This document shows, one piece after another, positions 17,378-26,283 of a DNA stretch of 64,000 bases. This DNA is from Lachnospiraceae bacterium (GTDB lineage: Bacteria; Bacillota; Clostridia; Lachnospirales; Lachnospiraceae): NCBI GenBank assembly GCA_910574195.1, contig CAJTBF010000004.1, forward strand, positions 213,555-277,554. The letters run 5' to 3'. The notes beneath the pieces were generated by a model that worked only from the letters and a program-made list of their open reading frames with translations, did not search any database and was not told where the DNA came from. The position numbers were made by a program, and so were the translations under genes. Each line of letters starts with the position of its first letter. Within the stretch, counting starts at the first letter, position 1.

Positions 17378-18378
17378 AGCAGATTCTCCAGTTTCCGGTA
17401 GGACTCCTGCAGTCTGTGAAACAAAGCCGGAGGAAGCGGAAACTCCTCCCATTCCACTCCGCATTCCGTGGTCCGATTTTTGCCGCCAAAATAGATCCCA
17501 CCCAGATAATTGGAACTGTAATTCCACTCTCCCTTCAGCACTCGCAGAATCGTCAACGCCCCGGAGGAAACAGCAGGCGCAATATAAGGTTTAAAACCAA
17601 CGTCACGCACCAGCAGATTCGCCCGGATCACCTGTTCTGTGAGAGAAACCGAACGTTCTTCGTCGTAATGCTCTGTTAAAATACTGTTTGCCACTACCAG
17701 TTCCCTGCCATGGGAACCAAACACTCTTCCTTCCGTCAGAAAATCCTGAAACCGCTCTTCCCTGCGTGCGAAATAAACCGCCCTCGCATTCATCACACCC
17801 AGTCCGCACCCCTGAACCTGCTCCGGCATCAATCCATTCCTCCCCCGCCGGGAAGACAAAAGCACTTCCTTACACAATAATTCTACGGGATCCGACATCA
17901 CCAGGAATAGGCCCTGATACCCCGCTTCACCGGCTTTCTGTGCATACCAGGAGACAATCTTTCTGTTCGCCTCAAATTGCGCCATCCGGACGTCCTCCTG
18001 CTCTTTTCCAATGGCGGGAACCTGTTTTGCCACACAAAATACGAACACATCACAGTCAAATAGATCCTCTTCTTTCACACCGTACACCGGCGGGATCCGT
18101 CTTCCCCCAAAGGGATCATAGATCTGATTCAGTTCCAGTTCCAGCCGCCGTACCTGCGCTTCCTGCAGATCATAGATTCCCAGCGCATCAATCACATCGC
18201 CTCCCAACATCGCCAGTCCCGTCAAGGTGGTTCTTCCCACATCGCCAAGACCTGCCAGATGTATTTTCTTCCGCTCCTCTGGCATCCTGCACAGCCAGGA
18301 AGGACAAAATCTCCTCCCCGCCTCCCGCTGCCGTTTCAAATTCTGCAGAGATAACACCGCTTCTGTTCTGTTACACAT
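17374..18378 (-). CDS. Lactate/malate dehydrogenase-like protein
   Basis: A 334-residue Rossmann enzyme related to L-lactate/malate dehydrogenases. The NAD site is IHLAGLGDVGRTTLTGLAML near residue 38. FCVAKQVPAIGKEQEDVR takes the place of the usual AG.PR.PG loop, and the catalytic His is likely in VFGSHGRELV (usual GEHGD). The catalytic arginine after the loop may be R in DVRMAQFEANRKI. The substrate-loop differences suggest an unusual 2-oxo/2-hydroxy acid or a non-catalytic role. It starts at 18378 with GGAGGAAG upstream, 84 bases after the 1607-residue gene, and overlaps the flavoprotein by 4 bases. All three probably form one operon. Confidence 0.6.
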   Translation of the reverse strand: MCNRTEAVLSLQNLKRQREAGRRFCPSWLCRMPEERKKIHLAGLGDVGRTTLTGLAMLGGDVIDALGIYDLQEAQVRRLELELNQIYDPFGGRRIPPVYGVKEEDLFDCDVFVFCVAKQVPAIGKEQEDVRMAQFEANRKIVSWYAQKAGEAGYQGLFLVMSDPVELLCKEVLLSSRRGRNGLMPEQVQGCGLGVMNARAVYFARREERFQDFLTEGRVFGSHGRELVVANSILTEHYDEERSVSLTEQVIRANLLVRDVGFKPYIAPAVSSGALTILRVLKGEWNYSSNYLGGIYFGGKNRTTECGVEWEEFPLPPALFHRLQESYRKLENLL

Positions 18379-18462
18379 AGCTTCTTCCTCCTACGACAGT
18401 TCTATCCGCATCTTTTACAATCTCTTCCTCCCCGTTTCTTATAAAAAGAGGTATCCCGCATT

Positions 18463-21400
18463 TTATGTGCTTCGCACGAGCGGACGCTTCGCATCCGACA
18501 AGGTATATAGGCAGGAAATATTGCGGAGTCTCTTTAATCTCTTTTTTTCATATTCCAGATAAGAGGATGGAGTTTCATAGGATGTTTCCAATACCTCCAT
18601 GCCAAGATCCGGGCACCGGGGTTCCGCCATAACCTCTCCCAGACGGCGTACCGTTAATTTCCGCCCGGTCAGTTTCTGATATTCTTTTTCCAGAAGCGAC
18701 AGAAGGGCCTGCGCATTTTCCAGACAGAGTTCCGACAACTGGTAGTACCCCTCCGCGGAAATCCCTGCCAGATAATGCGGCACCTGGTAAGGCAGGATCG
18801 AATTGACCGAGGGAAGGATCATTGTCTGTATTTTTCCCTGATTTTCCTTCATGATACTATCCCCGCCGATAAAAGGATACATGCCGGATTCCATAAACCA
18901 CGCCCGCATACTGGGCAGAAAATACACACTGTCAATCTTTTTTCCCTGTTGATCGGCCAGGTCTTTCCCTCTTCCGGACAGAACGCCCACAATAATTTTA
19001 CTTACTTCAATTCCCTCTTTTTCCAGCAGCGGATCAATTCCTTTCATTCGATATCCTTTGTGGTACAGGTCATCCACAAGAATCACCGGCCTTTGAAATG
19101 ACTTCACGGTGCGGATCTGAATGGCAAGATTGGCCCCGTTCGGATATCCTTTGATCTCAAATCGTTCCATATCCGGAAAATAGATTTTCTCCGCATCCAG
19201 TTCCTTTGTCACACAATTGGGCACCAGCATTCCCCTTAGGATTCTCCCAAAAGGTACGCACATCTTTTTTCCCAGAACCCTCTTCACAGCCTGCACCATC
19301 GGCACCTGGTTCTCCTGGGTAATCTTTTGAATCAGACGATGATTCAGAACCCCCGCGTCGATACACAAGACCAGATTTCCCGGATACAGCCGTGTAAATG
19401 CCTGCTGCAGCCGCCGCCTCTGCTCCCATATTTTCTCTTTCATAATCCGGCTGCTGCGAAACGGTTCTTTCAATGACATACAGGCATCCCCAAACAATAC
19501 GATGGGATTGCGCAGATCTACGAGATAACACTCTTCTTCCAGAGGAAGACGTACAAATCCCTGTGTCAGAAGAAGCTCCCTGTTCTCTGTACCGCCTCTG
19601 CAAAACGCATAGGTATATTCTAATTCCGCACAGCGAAGCAGCATTTCCGTCAAAACAGCCTGCCGGCTGTCCGCCACATCTTCGGCTTTTTTTCCAAAAA
19701 TACCGGATATCACAGCAATTTTTCCCGAAGCATGTTTCCGTAAATACTCTGCCGTCTCCAAATCCCGAAATTCTTCATAAAGATGACGAAGCGACAGGCG
19801 GTGAAACAATACGATCCCTATAATCTGCCGATATTGCTGTCCGTCCCGGATCAGAACTGCTTCTTCCTTCTCCAGATGTGCGGCAGCAGGATTCCGTCCA
19901 TAATCCCAGTATGTTTTCAGAATCCCCATCATCAGCTCTTTTTTCATTCCTGCATCGATCTGTTCTTCATAGTAGACATCCACCGGCACGCTTGCCGTCA
20001 TAAACTTGAACATAGGTTCCCTGGTATACAGCCCCATATCGTAAATATAATTCTGCACATTCTGATCTACCAGATTGGAAATATCCCGGTTTCGGTCAAT
20101 ATGCTCCCGAATCTTTGTGGAACTGATCTCCTCATATGCCTTCGGCAGAGTCAAAATGAAAACATCTCCACGAATCGTCTGCCTGTTCTCCACATAGAAT
20201 TCCTTTTGCTCCCGATCCTCTTCCGAAATATCCTTCCAGGAAGAAGTCGTTCCCTTCCATGGATTCTTCCGCATGAAAATGATATGTGGAAACTGATGCA
20301 CCGAGGATTCTTCCACAGGATTTTTATATGCGGAAGCATGTTCCACCACATCACTTCCCACCACCAGATATACTTCTCTTTGCGGAAAACATTCCCGCAA
20401 GCATTTCAAATCCGATGGATTTGCAATATTCACCGGAATCTCCTCCGGGAAAAGATACACGTCCGGCAGATCCGCCACCGACATCTTTACAATCTTTTTC
20501 CGAATCTGAAAGGGTTGCGTCTTTTTCGACCAGGAAAATTCATCCAATGCAAGGTACACCCGAAATCCTCGTTTCTGAATTTCCCTTACAATCTCTTTAT
20601 GCCCCAGAGAAAACGGATCGAATGTCCCAGGAAAAAACGCGATCTTTTCGGCATGTACGGAACTAATTTTTTCGTACAGGAACAGGTAATCCGACAAAAA
20701 CCGATAAATATGATTCAACGCGGCCGCATTGTGATATAAATGCACATTGTTCTGTTCCTTGCCCAGTAAGGTCAAAATTTTCCGCCCGGTGGACCGAAAG
20801 TAACTGCACTTTTGCTCCAGATCCAGCCGATCACTTCCAAAAATATTATGCCCGATAATATAGAATGCTTCCCGGCTGACTTCTCCCCGGTAATGCGCCA
20901 TCCCCCGGAAAAGCAGACCTTCGGAAATCTCCCGGCACCACGCATAGAACCGTTTTCTTTCAGGGGAGCGATGCCCGTAGGCAAAGAAATGCTGCAGAAG
21001 CATCCCGATGGTCTCCAACGTCACGATCGCCGATTTGGGATTGGTACTGTCAATCATTTTGCGGAACAGCTCCAGCAGTTCCCGCTGCGCATCGCCGGAA
21101 AGGCAGAAAAAAATCTTCCCTAAATATTCCGGAATGTATTTTGAGATAGAATATTCCCCGATTTCCAATCCCCGTACCAGCTCCATTGCAATCTCATATT
21201 TTTCCGTATCGGACAGATACTGAATCAGATAAGTCAATTCATTCCCCGCATGATGTTTAATTACGATACGATCGCTGTTCTGAAGCATATTCACCAGATG
21301 CGCGCATAACTGAAAAATTTCTTTCTTATCCCTCAGACAATATTCTTTTAAAATTTCCAGATTCACCAACTTAAAAATCCAGGGGGCGTCAATCTGCTGA

Positions 21401-23286
21401 TTCTCCAAAAACAACCTGGATACCGTCTGTTTTTTCATCTGAAAGAACAGAGCCGTTTTCTTTGTCTCCCCCAGATTCCGGTTGATTTTTCCGATCAGAT
21501 ACTGGCAGCACACCGGCAGCTCCTCCGCCGGAATCCTGCATGTTTCCAGCATGTTCCTTTCATCCTCATCCGGTCTCCAGCCCTGTTCCGTCCATAATTT
21601 CAAAAATCGAAGCGCTGTTGTATACAATTCCGGATTGTTACGCTCCAACGCCGTCCTTGCAAAAGAAAAAAGTACCTTCCTCTGTTCCTTTCCAAACATG
21701 CAGAAAGAAAAATCACCGGCACAGTCCATCAGAACAAATATCACCAGGTCGTCCCAGTCCTTTTTCGTATAATATTTCAAAAATCCTTTCAGGATATCCG
21801 GCTTCTTCTCCTCGGGCACCCGCTGGATTACCGTCGAAAACACCGTCTTCATGGCATAGCCAAGCCACCGTTTATGTTGTTCTGAAATCTTATGATCCGG
21901 AATCAGGACAAGCCGGAGTACTTCTTCCCATTTATCCGTCACGGACGCGCCGCGGTCCAGCTCCAGAAAACCTTCCGGCACTTCCTTCTGGTAGTGAATC
22001 TCATAATCCGACACAAATTTCCCGATAATCCGCGCCGCCTGCCTGCGGATATCTCCGTCGCGGTGCATCATCATTTCGTAGAGAAATTTCATGGAAGCAT
22101 CCTTCTGGGAATAGGTCATATACGTAGAATATTCCTCCAGAATATTCAAATAGGAGCGCACATTTCTCCAGTCCTTTTCACTCTTTGCCTCTTCCAGAAG
22201 ACTTACAAACCGGCTTTCCTGTATCATATTGTGCATCACCACAATATTGGACTGTATGGCCTTGTATTTCATGCGGTCCACAATTCCCTGCTGTTCTAGA
22301 AGAGAGGCACTTTTCTGTTTGGGCGCACCCTGGAAACCTTTCTCCAAATCCGGCGATACCCCGAAACTTTTCAGAAATTCTTCAAAATCTTTCAGCTTCT
22401 GAAACACCTTCCGGTAACGGTTTCGCTTTTTCTCATCCACATTGTCAAGCTTACTTAAGATTACGTCATAAGACTCATCCAGAGTCCAGAACCGAATGAT
22501 CTCGCCGCCTTTTTTGTCCGGCACGCTTTTTACACGGAAATCGGCATAGATCAATAACAGACTTTCAATTGAAAGATTTTCCAGTTCCAGATCCCATGTG
22601 GAATGATTGGCCGCAATATGCCCGATCGTTTCAAAATGAAACCGTTTGGAAAACTGCGCCGTATAATAATAATGTAGATACGGAACTCTCCGCGCTTCCC
22701 TGGAACGGCATCCAAACTTCCCGATATCATGAATCATAGCCGCCGAAGAGATCAGCGCCATATCAATCTGCACCGGCGTCTCTTTCAATTGACGTGCAAT
22801 ATGCATCGCAACAAAATGTACCCCGGCAATATGGCCCAATGTATTGAAGGGCGTCGCCTCCCTGGCGATTCGCAGAAACGCGTACACTTCCAATTCCCGG
22901 AAGGTTTGCAGATACTGCAGATATTCCTCTTTGACCCCGCTCTCCTCTACTTCTTCCTCCGACACGTCGGCAAAATCCCGGCAGCGGTCGAATGCCATCT
23001 GCTGTTTCTCCTGTTCCAGTAATGTTTCCAGAACTTCCAGATAAAATTTTCTTGCAGGTTCCAATCCTTCCCGCGGCGTCCATTCGCCATACCCCGGAAA
23101 ATAAATCTCGATAAACGACTGATATAAATCCCGCATCCAAACCGCAGTATCTTCAGAGTCCCGACAGAAATGATTCATAATCGGAAGACACTTTTCCAGC
23201 ACCTCCCGGCAGCTCACTTCCCGAAACGGCACCGAACACTCTGCAATGATCCTTTCTTTTTCTTTTTCCATGAAATACGTTTCCAT
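18463..23286 (-). CDS. 1607-residue HD / NadD-like adenylyltransferase / phosphoribosyltransferase-like fusion
   Basis: A very large cytoplasmic protein with several enzyme modules. Residues about 140-240 hold an HD phosphohydrolase domain (HIAG, AAMIHDIGKFG, later HIAANH). Residues about 300-870 are mostly helical. Near 880-1070 is a NadD-type nucleotidyltransferase: FFPGTFDPFSLGHKEI and the late ISSTKIREHI. About 1130-1250 looks GNAT-like. Near 1395 a PRPP-binding-type motif, VILVDDLYHKG, suggests a type I phosphoribosyltransferase fold. The mix recalls NadD-YqeK (HD) pairs and points to NAD or nucleotide metabolism. The ATG at 23286 follows GGAGGAGG. The last 13 residues (TLSDAKRPLVRST) come from a dispersed repeat. 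A six-copy tandem repeat lies 57 bases upstream. Confidence 0.65.
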   Translation of the reverse strand: METYFMEKEKERIIAECSVPFREVSCREVLEKCLPIMNHFCRDSEDTAVWMRDLYQSFIEIYFPGYGEWTPREGLEPARKFYLEVLETLLEQEKQQMAFDRCRDFADVSEEEVEESGVKEEYLQYLQTFRELEVYAFLRIAREATPFNTLGHIAGVHFVAMHIARQLKETPVQIDMALISSAAMIHDIGKFGCRSREARRVPYLHYYYTAQFSKRFHFETIGHIAANHSTWDLELENLSIESLLLIYADFRVKSVPDKKGGEIIRFWTLDESYDVILSKLDNVDEKKRNRYRKVFQKLKDFEEFLKSFGVSPDLEKGFQGAPKQKSASLLEQQGIVDRMKYKAIQSNIVVMHNMIQESRFVSLLEEAKSEKDWRNVRSYLNILEEYSTYMTYSQKDASMKFLYEMMMHRDGDIRRQAARIIGKFVSDYEIHYQKEVPEGFLELDRGASVTDKWEEVLRLVLIPDHKISEQHKRWLGYAMKTVFSTVIQRVPEEKKPDILKGFLKYYTKKDWDDLVIFVLMDCAGDFSFCMFGKEQRKVLFSFARTALERNNPELYTTALRFLKLWTEQGWRPDEDERNMLETCRIPAEELPVCCQYLIGKINRNLGETKKTALFFQMKKQTVSRLFLENQQIDAPWIFKLVNLEILKEYCLRDKKEIFQLCAHLVNMLQNSDRIVIKHHAGNELTYLIQYLSDTEKYEIAMELVRGLEIGEYSISKYIPEYLGKIFFCLSGDAQRELLELFRKMIDSTNPKSAIVTLETIGMLLQHFFAYGHRSPERKRFYAWCREISEGLLFRGMAHYRGEVSREAFYIIGHNIFGSDRLDLEQKCSYFRSTGRKILTLLGKEQNNVHLYHNAAALNHIYRFLSDYLFLYEKISSVHAEKIAFFPGTFDPFSLGHKEIVREIQKRGFRVYLALDEFSWSKKTQPFQIRKKIVKMSVADLPDVYLFPEEIPVNIANPSDLKCLRECFPQREVYLVVGSDVVEHASAYKNPVEESSVHQFPHIIFMRKNPWKGTTSSWKDISEEDREQKEFYVENRQTIRGDVFILTLPKAYEEISSTKIREHIDRNRDISNLVDQNVQNYIYDMGLYTREPMFKFMTASVPVDVYYEEQIDAGMKKELMMGILKTYWDYGRNPAAAHLEKEEAVLIRDGQQYRQIIGIVLFHRLSLRHLYEEFRDLETAEYLRKHASGKIAVISGIFGKKAEDVADSRQAVLTEMLLRCAELEYTYAFCRGGTENRELLLTQGFVRLPLEEECYLVDLRNPIVLFGDACMSLKEPFRSSRIMKEKIWEQRRRLQQAFTRLYPGNLVLCIDAGVLNHRLIQKITQENQVPMVQAVKRVLGKKMCVPFGRILRGMLVPNCVTKELDAEKIYFPDMERFEIKGYPNGANLAIQIRTVKSFQRPVILVDDLYHKGYRMKGIDPLLEKEGIEVSKIIVGVLSGRGKDLADQQGKKIDSVYFLPSMRAWFMESGMYPFIGGDSIMKENQGKIQTMILPSVNSILPYQVPHYLAGISAEGYYQLSELCLENAQALLSLLEKEYQKLTGRKLTVRRLGEVMAEPRCPDLGMEVLETSYETPSSYLEYEKKRLKRLRNISCLYTLSDAKRPLVRST
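18465..18506. repeat. Dispersed repeat that encodes the C-terminal tail of the 1607-residue protein
   Basis: The stretch shares ATGTGCTtCGCACGA.CGGAC and tCCGAtAAGGT with 46596-46640, and ATCCGAcAAGGTAT with 8921 and 11510 (lower case marks variable bases). On the minus strand it supplies the codons for TLSDAKRPLVRST and then the stop. It can form GTGC..GCAC-type hairpins. Confidence 0.5.
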
Positions 23287-23343
23287 CTGTCGCCTCCTCC
23301 CCGGTCTCCCATCCCATGAAAGACATCTGAAACTCTATCTGTG

Positions 23344-23481
23344 CACAGCCTCTTCGCATATTGGTCCGCACCCTTTTTGGATATTAGTCCATAATCTTTT
23401 TGCATATTGGTCTACAACCTTTTTGGATATTGGTCCACAGCCCTTTTGGATATTGGTCCACAGCCCTTTTGGATATTGGGA
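23344..23481. repeat. Six tandem copies of a 23-bp unit
   Basis: Consensus on the plus strand: CACAGCCcTTTTGGATATTGGTC, with exact 23-base phasing at 23344, 23367, 23390, 23413, 23436 and 23459. The copies nearest gdhA are almost identical; those nearest the 1607-residue gene have drifted. 23 is not a multiple of 3, so this is not coding. The array ends 57 bases before the start of the large gene and may be a binding array or a length-variable promoter element. Confidence 0.75.
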
Positions 23482-23488
23482 TATATAC

Positions 23489-23552
23489 AAAAGGGAAAAG
23501 CCGGAATCCTCCCCTGCAAAAAAATCACAGACAGGCCTTTTCCGGCTTTTCC
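23489..23552 (-). terminator. Probable terminator of gdhA
   Basis: Perfect 13-bp arms GGAAAAGCCGGAA (23552-23540 on the minus strand) and TTCCGGCTTTTCC (23506-23494) enclose a 33-base loop and are followed by CTTTTG. The stem begins 25 bases after the gdhA stop. The loop is long and the T-run short, so efficiency is uncertain. Confidence 0.5.
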
Positions 23553-23576
23553 TTTGATAAACAGTGCAACTTGTTA

Positions 23577-24923
23577 TCAGCAAACACCTTGTGCAAGCAT
23601 CGCTTCCGCAACCTTCCGGAAACCGGCAAGATTCGCTCCCACTACATAATTTCCAGAACATCCATAGCTTTCCGCCGCATTATGGATACTTTGGAAGATA
23701 TCCTTCATAATTCTTCTCAACTGCTCATCCACCTCTTCTGCTGTCCAGGAAAGGTGTTCTGCATTCTGGGACATCTCCAGAGACGATACCGCCACGCCTC
23801 CTGCATTCACCGCCTTCGACGGAAGAACCGCAATGCCGTTTCGCATCAGCAGATCCATTGCCTCCTGAGTAGTCGGCATATTGGATACTTCAATCAGGAT
23901 CTTGCTTGCTCCTTCTTCTAAAATTCTACGCGCATCTTCTTCGTGAATTTCGTTCTGCGTTGCGCATGGCATATAAATATCCGCATTTACTCTTCCCCAC
24001 GGTTTTTCTCCCGCATGGTATTCCACGTGGAATTTATCCGCATAATCTTTTACCATATCCCGGCAGGAAGCCCGCATCTCCAACAGATACTCTACCTTTT
24101 CTCCGGTTACGCCGTCTTTGTCATAAATATAACCGTCCGGGCCGGAAAGGCTCACCACTTTTCCGCCAAGTTCATTGATCTTCTTACATACGCCCCAGGA
24201 AACATTTCCGAATCCGGAAAGTGCAAAGGTCGTACCTGCGATCTCTTTTCCAATGCTCTTAAAATATTCTTCCGTAAAATATACCGCTCCATAGCCTGTT
24301 GCTTCCGTACGTCCCAGAGATCCGCCGTAAGCCAGGCCTTTTCCGGAAAGTGCTCCTGCTTTATAGGAACCGCAGATTCTCTTATATTGTCCGTACAGAT
24401 AACCGATCTCTCTTGCACCCACTCCGATGTCTCCCGCCGGACAGTCTGTATCCGGCCCGATGTAACGGTACAGCTCCGTCATAAAGGACTGGCAGAACCG
24501 CATCACTTCTCCGTCGGATTTCCCTTTCGGATCAAAATCGGAACCGCCTTTTCCTCCGCCGATGGGCAAACCGGTCAAAGAGTTCTTAAAAATCTGCTCA
24601 AATCCCAGAAACTTGACTACACTCATATTCACGGAAGGCTGAAAACGAAGTCCTCCTTTATAGGGCCCGATACTGCTGGAAAACTGTACACGGAATCCCC
24701 GGTTCACCTGTACTTTTCCCTGATCGTCCACCCAGGGAACCCGGAAGATTACCGCTTTTTCCGGTTCCACCAGACGTTCCAGAATCCCCGCTTTTTCATA
24801 TCTGTCATCCTCATCCACAATCGGACGCAAAGAATTTAAAACCTCTCTTACCGTCTGCAGAAACTCCGGCTGATCCGGATTCTTCGCTTCTGTTTCTGCA
24901 ATCACTCTATCTACATATGACAT
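23577..24923 (-). CDS. gdhA: NADP-type glutamate dehydrogenase
   Basis: A 448-residue hexameric-type glutamate dehydrogenase that interconverts glutamate with 2-oxoglutarate and ammonia. Visible are YKGGLRFQPSVN and GLPIGGGKGGSDFDPKGKSD with the catalytic lysines, PAGDIGVGAREIG with the catalytic Asp, and the NAD(P) motif LSGFGNVSWGVC. Length and sequence match the small NADP-linked bacterial class. It follows the enolase-like gene by 84 bases containing a strong stem-loop, so it may share that transcript at a different level. In this context it could recycle ammonia released from the imported substrate. The ATG at 24923 was preferred over TTG at 24932. Confidence 0.92.
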   Translation of the reverse strand: MSYVDRVIAETEAKNPDQPEFLQTVREVLNSLRPIVDEDDRYEKAGILERLVEPEKAVIFRVPWVDDQGKVQVNRGFRVQFSSSIGPYKGGLRFQPSVNMSVVKFLGFEQIFKNSLTGLPIGGGKGGSDFDPKGKSDGEVMRFCQSFMTELYRYIGPDTDCPAGDIGVGAREIGYLYGQYKRICGSYKAGALSGKGLAYGGSLGRTEATGYGAVYFTEEYFKSIGKEIAGTTFALSGFGNVSWGVCKKINELGGKVVSLSGPDGYIYDKDGVTGEKVEYLLEMRASCRDMVKDYADKFHVEYHAGEKPWGRVNADIYMPCATQNEIHEEDARRILEEGASKILIEVSNMPTTQEAMDLLMRNGIAVLPSKAVNAGGVAVSSLEMSQNAEHLSWTAEEVDEQLRRIMKDIFQSIHNAAESYGCSGNYVVGANLAGFRKVAEAMLAQGVC

Positions 24924-24957
24924 TTTCCCCAAACTCCATTTCTTGTGTTTTTTCTAT

Positions 24958-24984
24958 CCTGCCGGACCCCCAACGTCCGGCAGG
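24958..24984 (-). other. Strong GC-rich stem-loop between the enolase-like gene and gdhA
   Basis: The 10-bp perfect arms CCTGCCGGAC and GTCCGGCAGG have a 7-base loop. No T-run follows on either strand, so it is not a standard terminator. It may stabilise the upstream mRNA or set the ratio between enolase-like and gdhA messages. Confidence 0.5.
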
Positions 24985-25006
24985 ACGCTACCGATAAGAC
25001 GACAAA

Positions 25007-26281
25007 TCAAAATTTCAAAATCGAGCTAATATCCGCCAGTTTACACCCTGGAGCCAGATCGCAGGCACGCATCAGGAAATTCAATTTATCAATTCGTTCT
25101 CCTGAACGCGGCGCTCCGTTTTTGATAAATCCAACCTGGAGTCCCACTGCCAGATCCATTACCACATCTCCGATTACACCGCCGGCCCGACCGGAAGTAA
25201 TTGCCAGCATATCGTGTGCCTGTGCATATTCATAAGTCTCCAGCGCTTCGGTAATCGTTCCTACCTGATTTGGTTTCAGAATGAAACCGTCCAGCGCGTT
25301 CAACTCATAAGCACGCTCCAGACGCGCCCGGTTCGTCACAATAAAATCATCCCCGATGATATTGGTTCTCGTAATTTCTTTATTCGCCTTCGGGTAATTC
25401 TCCCAGTCTTCTTCATCCAGAAGGTCTTCAATAAATACAAAGTTGAATTTCTCGGTCAGCATCTTCGTATATGCGATCAATTCCTCCGCCGAAACACGCT
25501 TTCCTTTCAGCAGATACGTGCTGCTCTCCCGATCATACATCTCGCTGGATGCACAGTCAAATGCAAAACCGATCTTTCCGGTATATCCACAGTTCTCAAT
25601 GGCCTCGGAGATCAGATTCAGAATCACTTCCGGATCTTCGGACGGAGCGGCATATCCGTAGGAAGGCGCCACTTCCGGTTTTCTTCCCAGATATTTTGTA
25701 ATCACCTTTTCCAGTTCCTGGAATGTATTGATGCCCATCTCCACGGAATCATAAATAGAATCTGCTCCGTAAGGCATGATGATAAACTCGTTAAACGGCT
25801 GCGTCAACGTCGCGTAATGCCCGCCGTTTACCACGTTGAAACTGGGAACCGGAACCGTTTTGATCGAGCCGCCCGCGATATAGTCATACAAAGTCTGATG
25901 CGCTGCTTCCGCCGCCGCGCGGAATGTTGCAATAGATACGGAGTAAATCGCATTGCCGCCCAGCACCTTCTTCTCCGGTGTCCCGTCCAATTCAATCATT
26001 TTCCGGTCAATGGCTTTCTGATCTGCCACATCCATCCCGATCAGCGCCGGCGCAATGATGTTGTTCACATTGTCCACTGCCTTATGTACGCTCAGGCCAT
26101 GATACTCGGAAGGGTCATTGTCACGTAGCACGCAGGACTCAAACTTTCCGACAGAAGAGCCGGTGGGCGCACAGCCTCTTCCCAGATATCCGTCCTCTGT
26201 AACCACATCTACTTCTACCATGGGTCTGCATTTGCAATCCACAATCTGTCGTGCATGAACTGATTTAATCTTAGAACTCAT
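25007..26281 (-). CDS. Divergent enolase-family protein, several catalytic residues replaced
   Basis: A 424-residue enolase homologue over its full length. The metal ligands (AFDCASS, FIEDLLDEED, IIGDDFIVTN), the base Lys (ILKPNQVGT) and the second active-site Lys (FIKNGAPRS) are kept. Against E. coli/yeast enolase, the loop GDEGGYAP holding the general acid Glu (yeast E211) is PSYGYAAP here with no acid, the His of NGG.HA (H159) is Tyr (NGGHYA), and SHRSGET (H373) is TSGRAGG. It therefore probably does not interconvert 2-phosphoglycerate and PEP in the normal way and may eliminate water from another substrate. It starts 2 bases after the glycerate kinase stop, in the operon controlled by operator O2. 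Confidence 0.75.
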   Translation of the reverse strand: MSSKIKSVHARQIVDCKCRPMVEVDVVTEDGYLGRGCAPTGSSVGKFESCVLRDNDPSEYHGLSVHKAVDNVNNIIAPALIGMDVADQKAIDRKMIELDGTPEKKVLGGNAIYSVSIATFRAAAEAAHQTLYDYIAGGSIKTVPVPSFNVVNGGHYATLTQPFNEFIIMPYGADSIYDSVEMGINTFQELEKVITKYLGRKPEVAPSYGYAAPSEDPEVILNLISEAIENCGYTGKIGFAFDCASSEMYDRESSTYLLKGKRVSAEELIAYTKMLTEKFNFVFIEDLLDEEDWENYPKANKEITRTNIIGDDFIVTNRARLERAYELNALDGFILKPNQVGTITEALETYEYAQAHDMLAITSGRAGGVIGDVVMDLAVGLQVGFIKNGAPRSGERIDKLNFLMRACDLAPGCKLADISSILKF

Positions 26282-26283
26282 TC

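Noticed and set aside
23344..23481. Possible CRISPR array
   Set aside because: The 23-bp units are head-to-tail without spacers, so it is a simple tandem repeat.
24958..24984. Intrinsic terminator between the enolase-like gene and gdhA
   Set aside because: The stem is strong, but neither strand has a T-run after it, so I list it only as a stem-loop.
25007..26281. Housekeeping enolase (eno)
   Set aside because: Key catalytic residues differ from true enolases, so the symbol would mislead.
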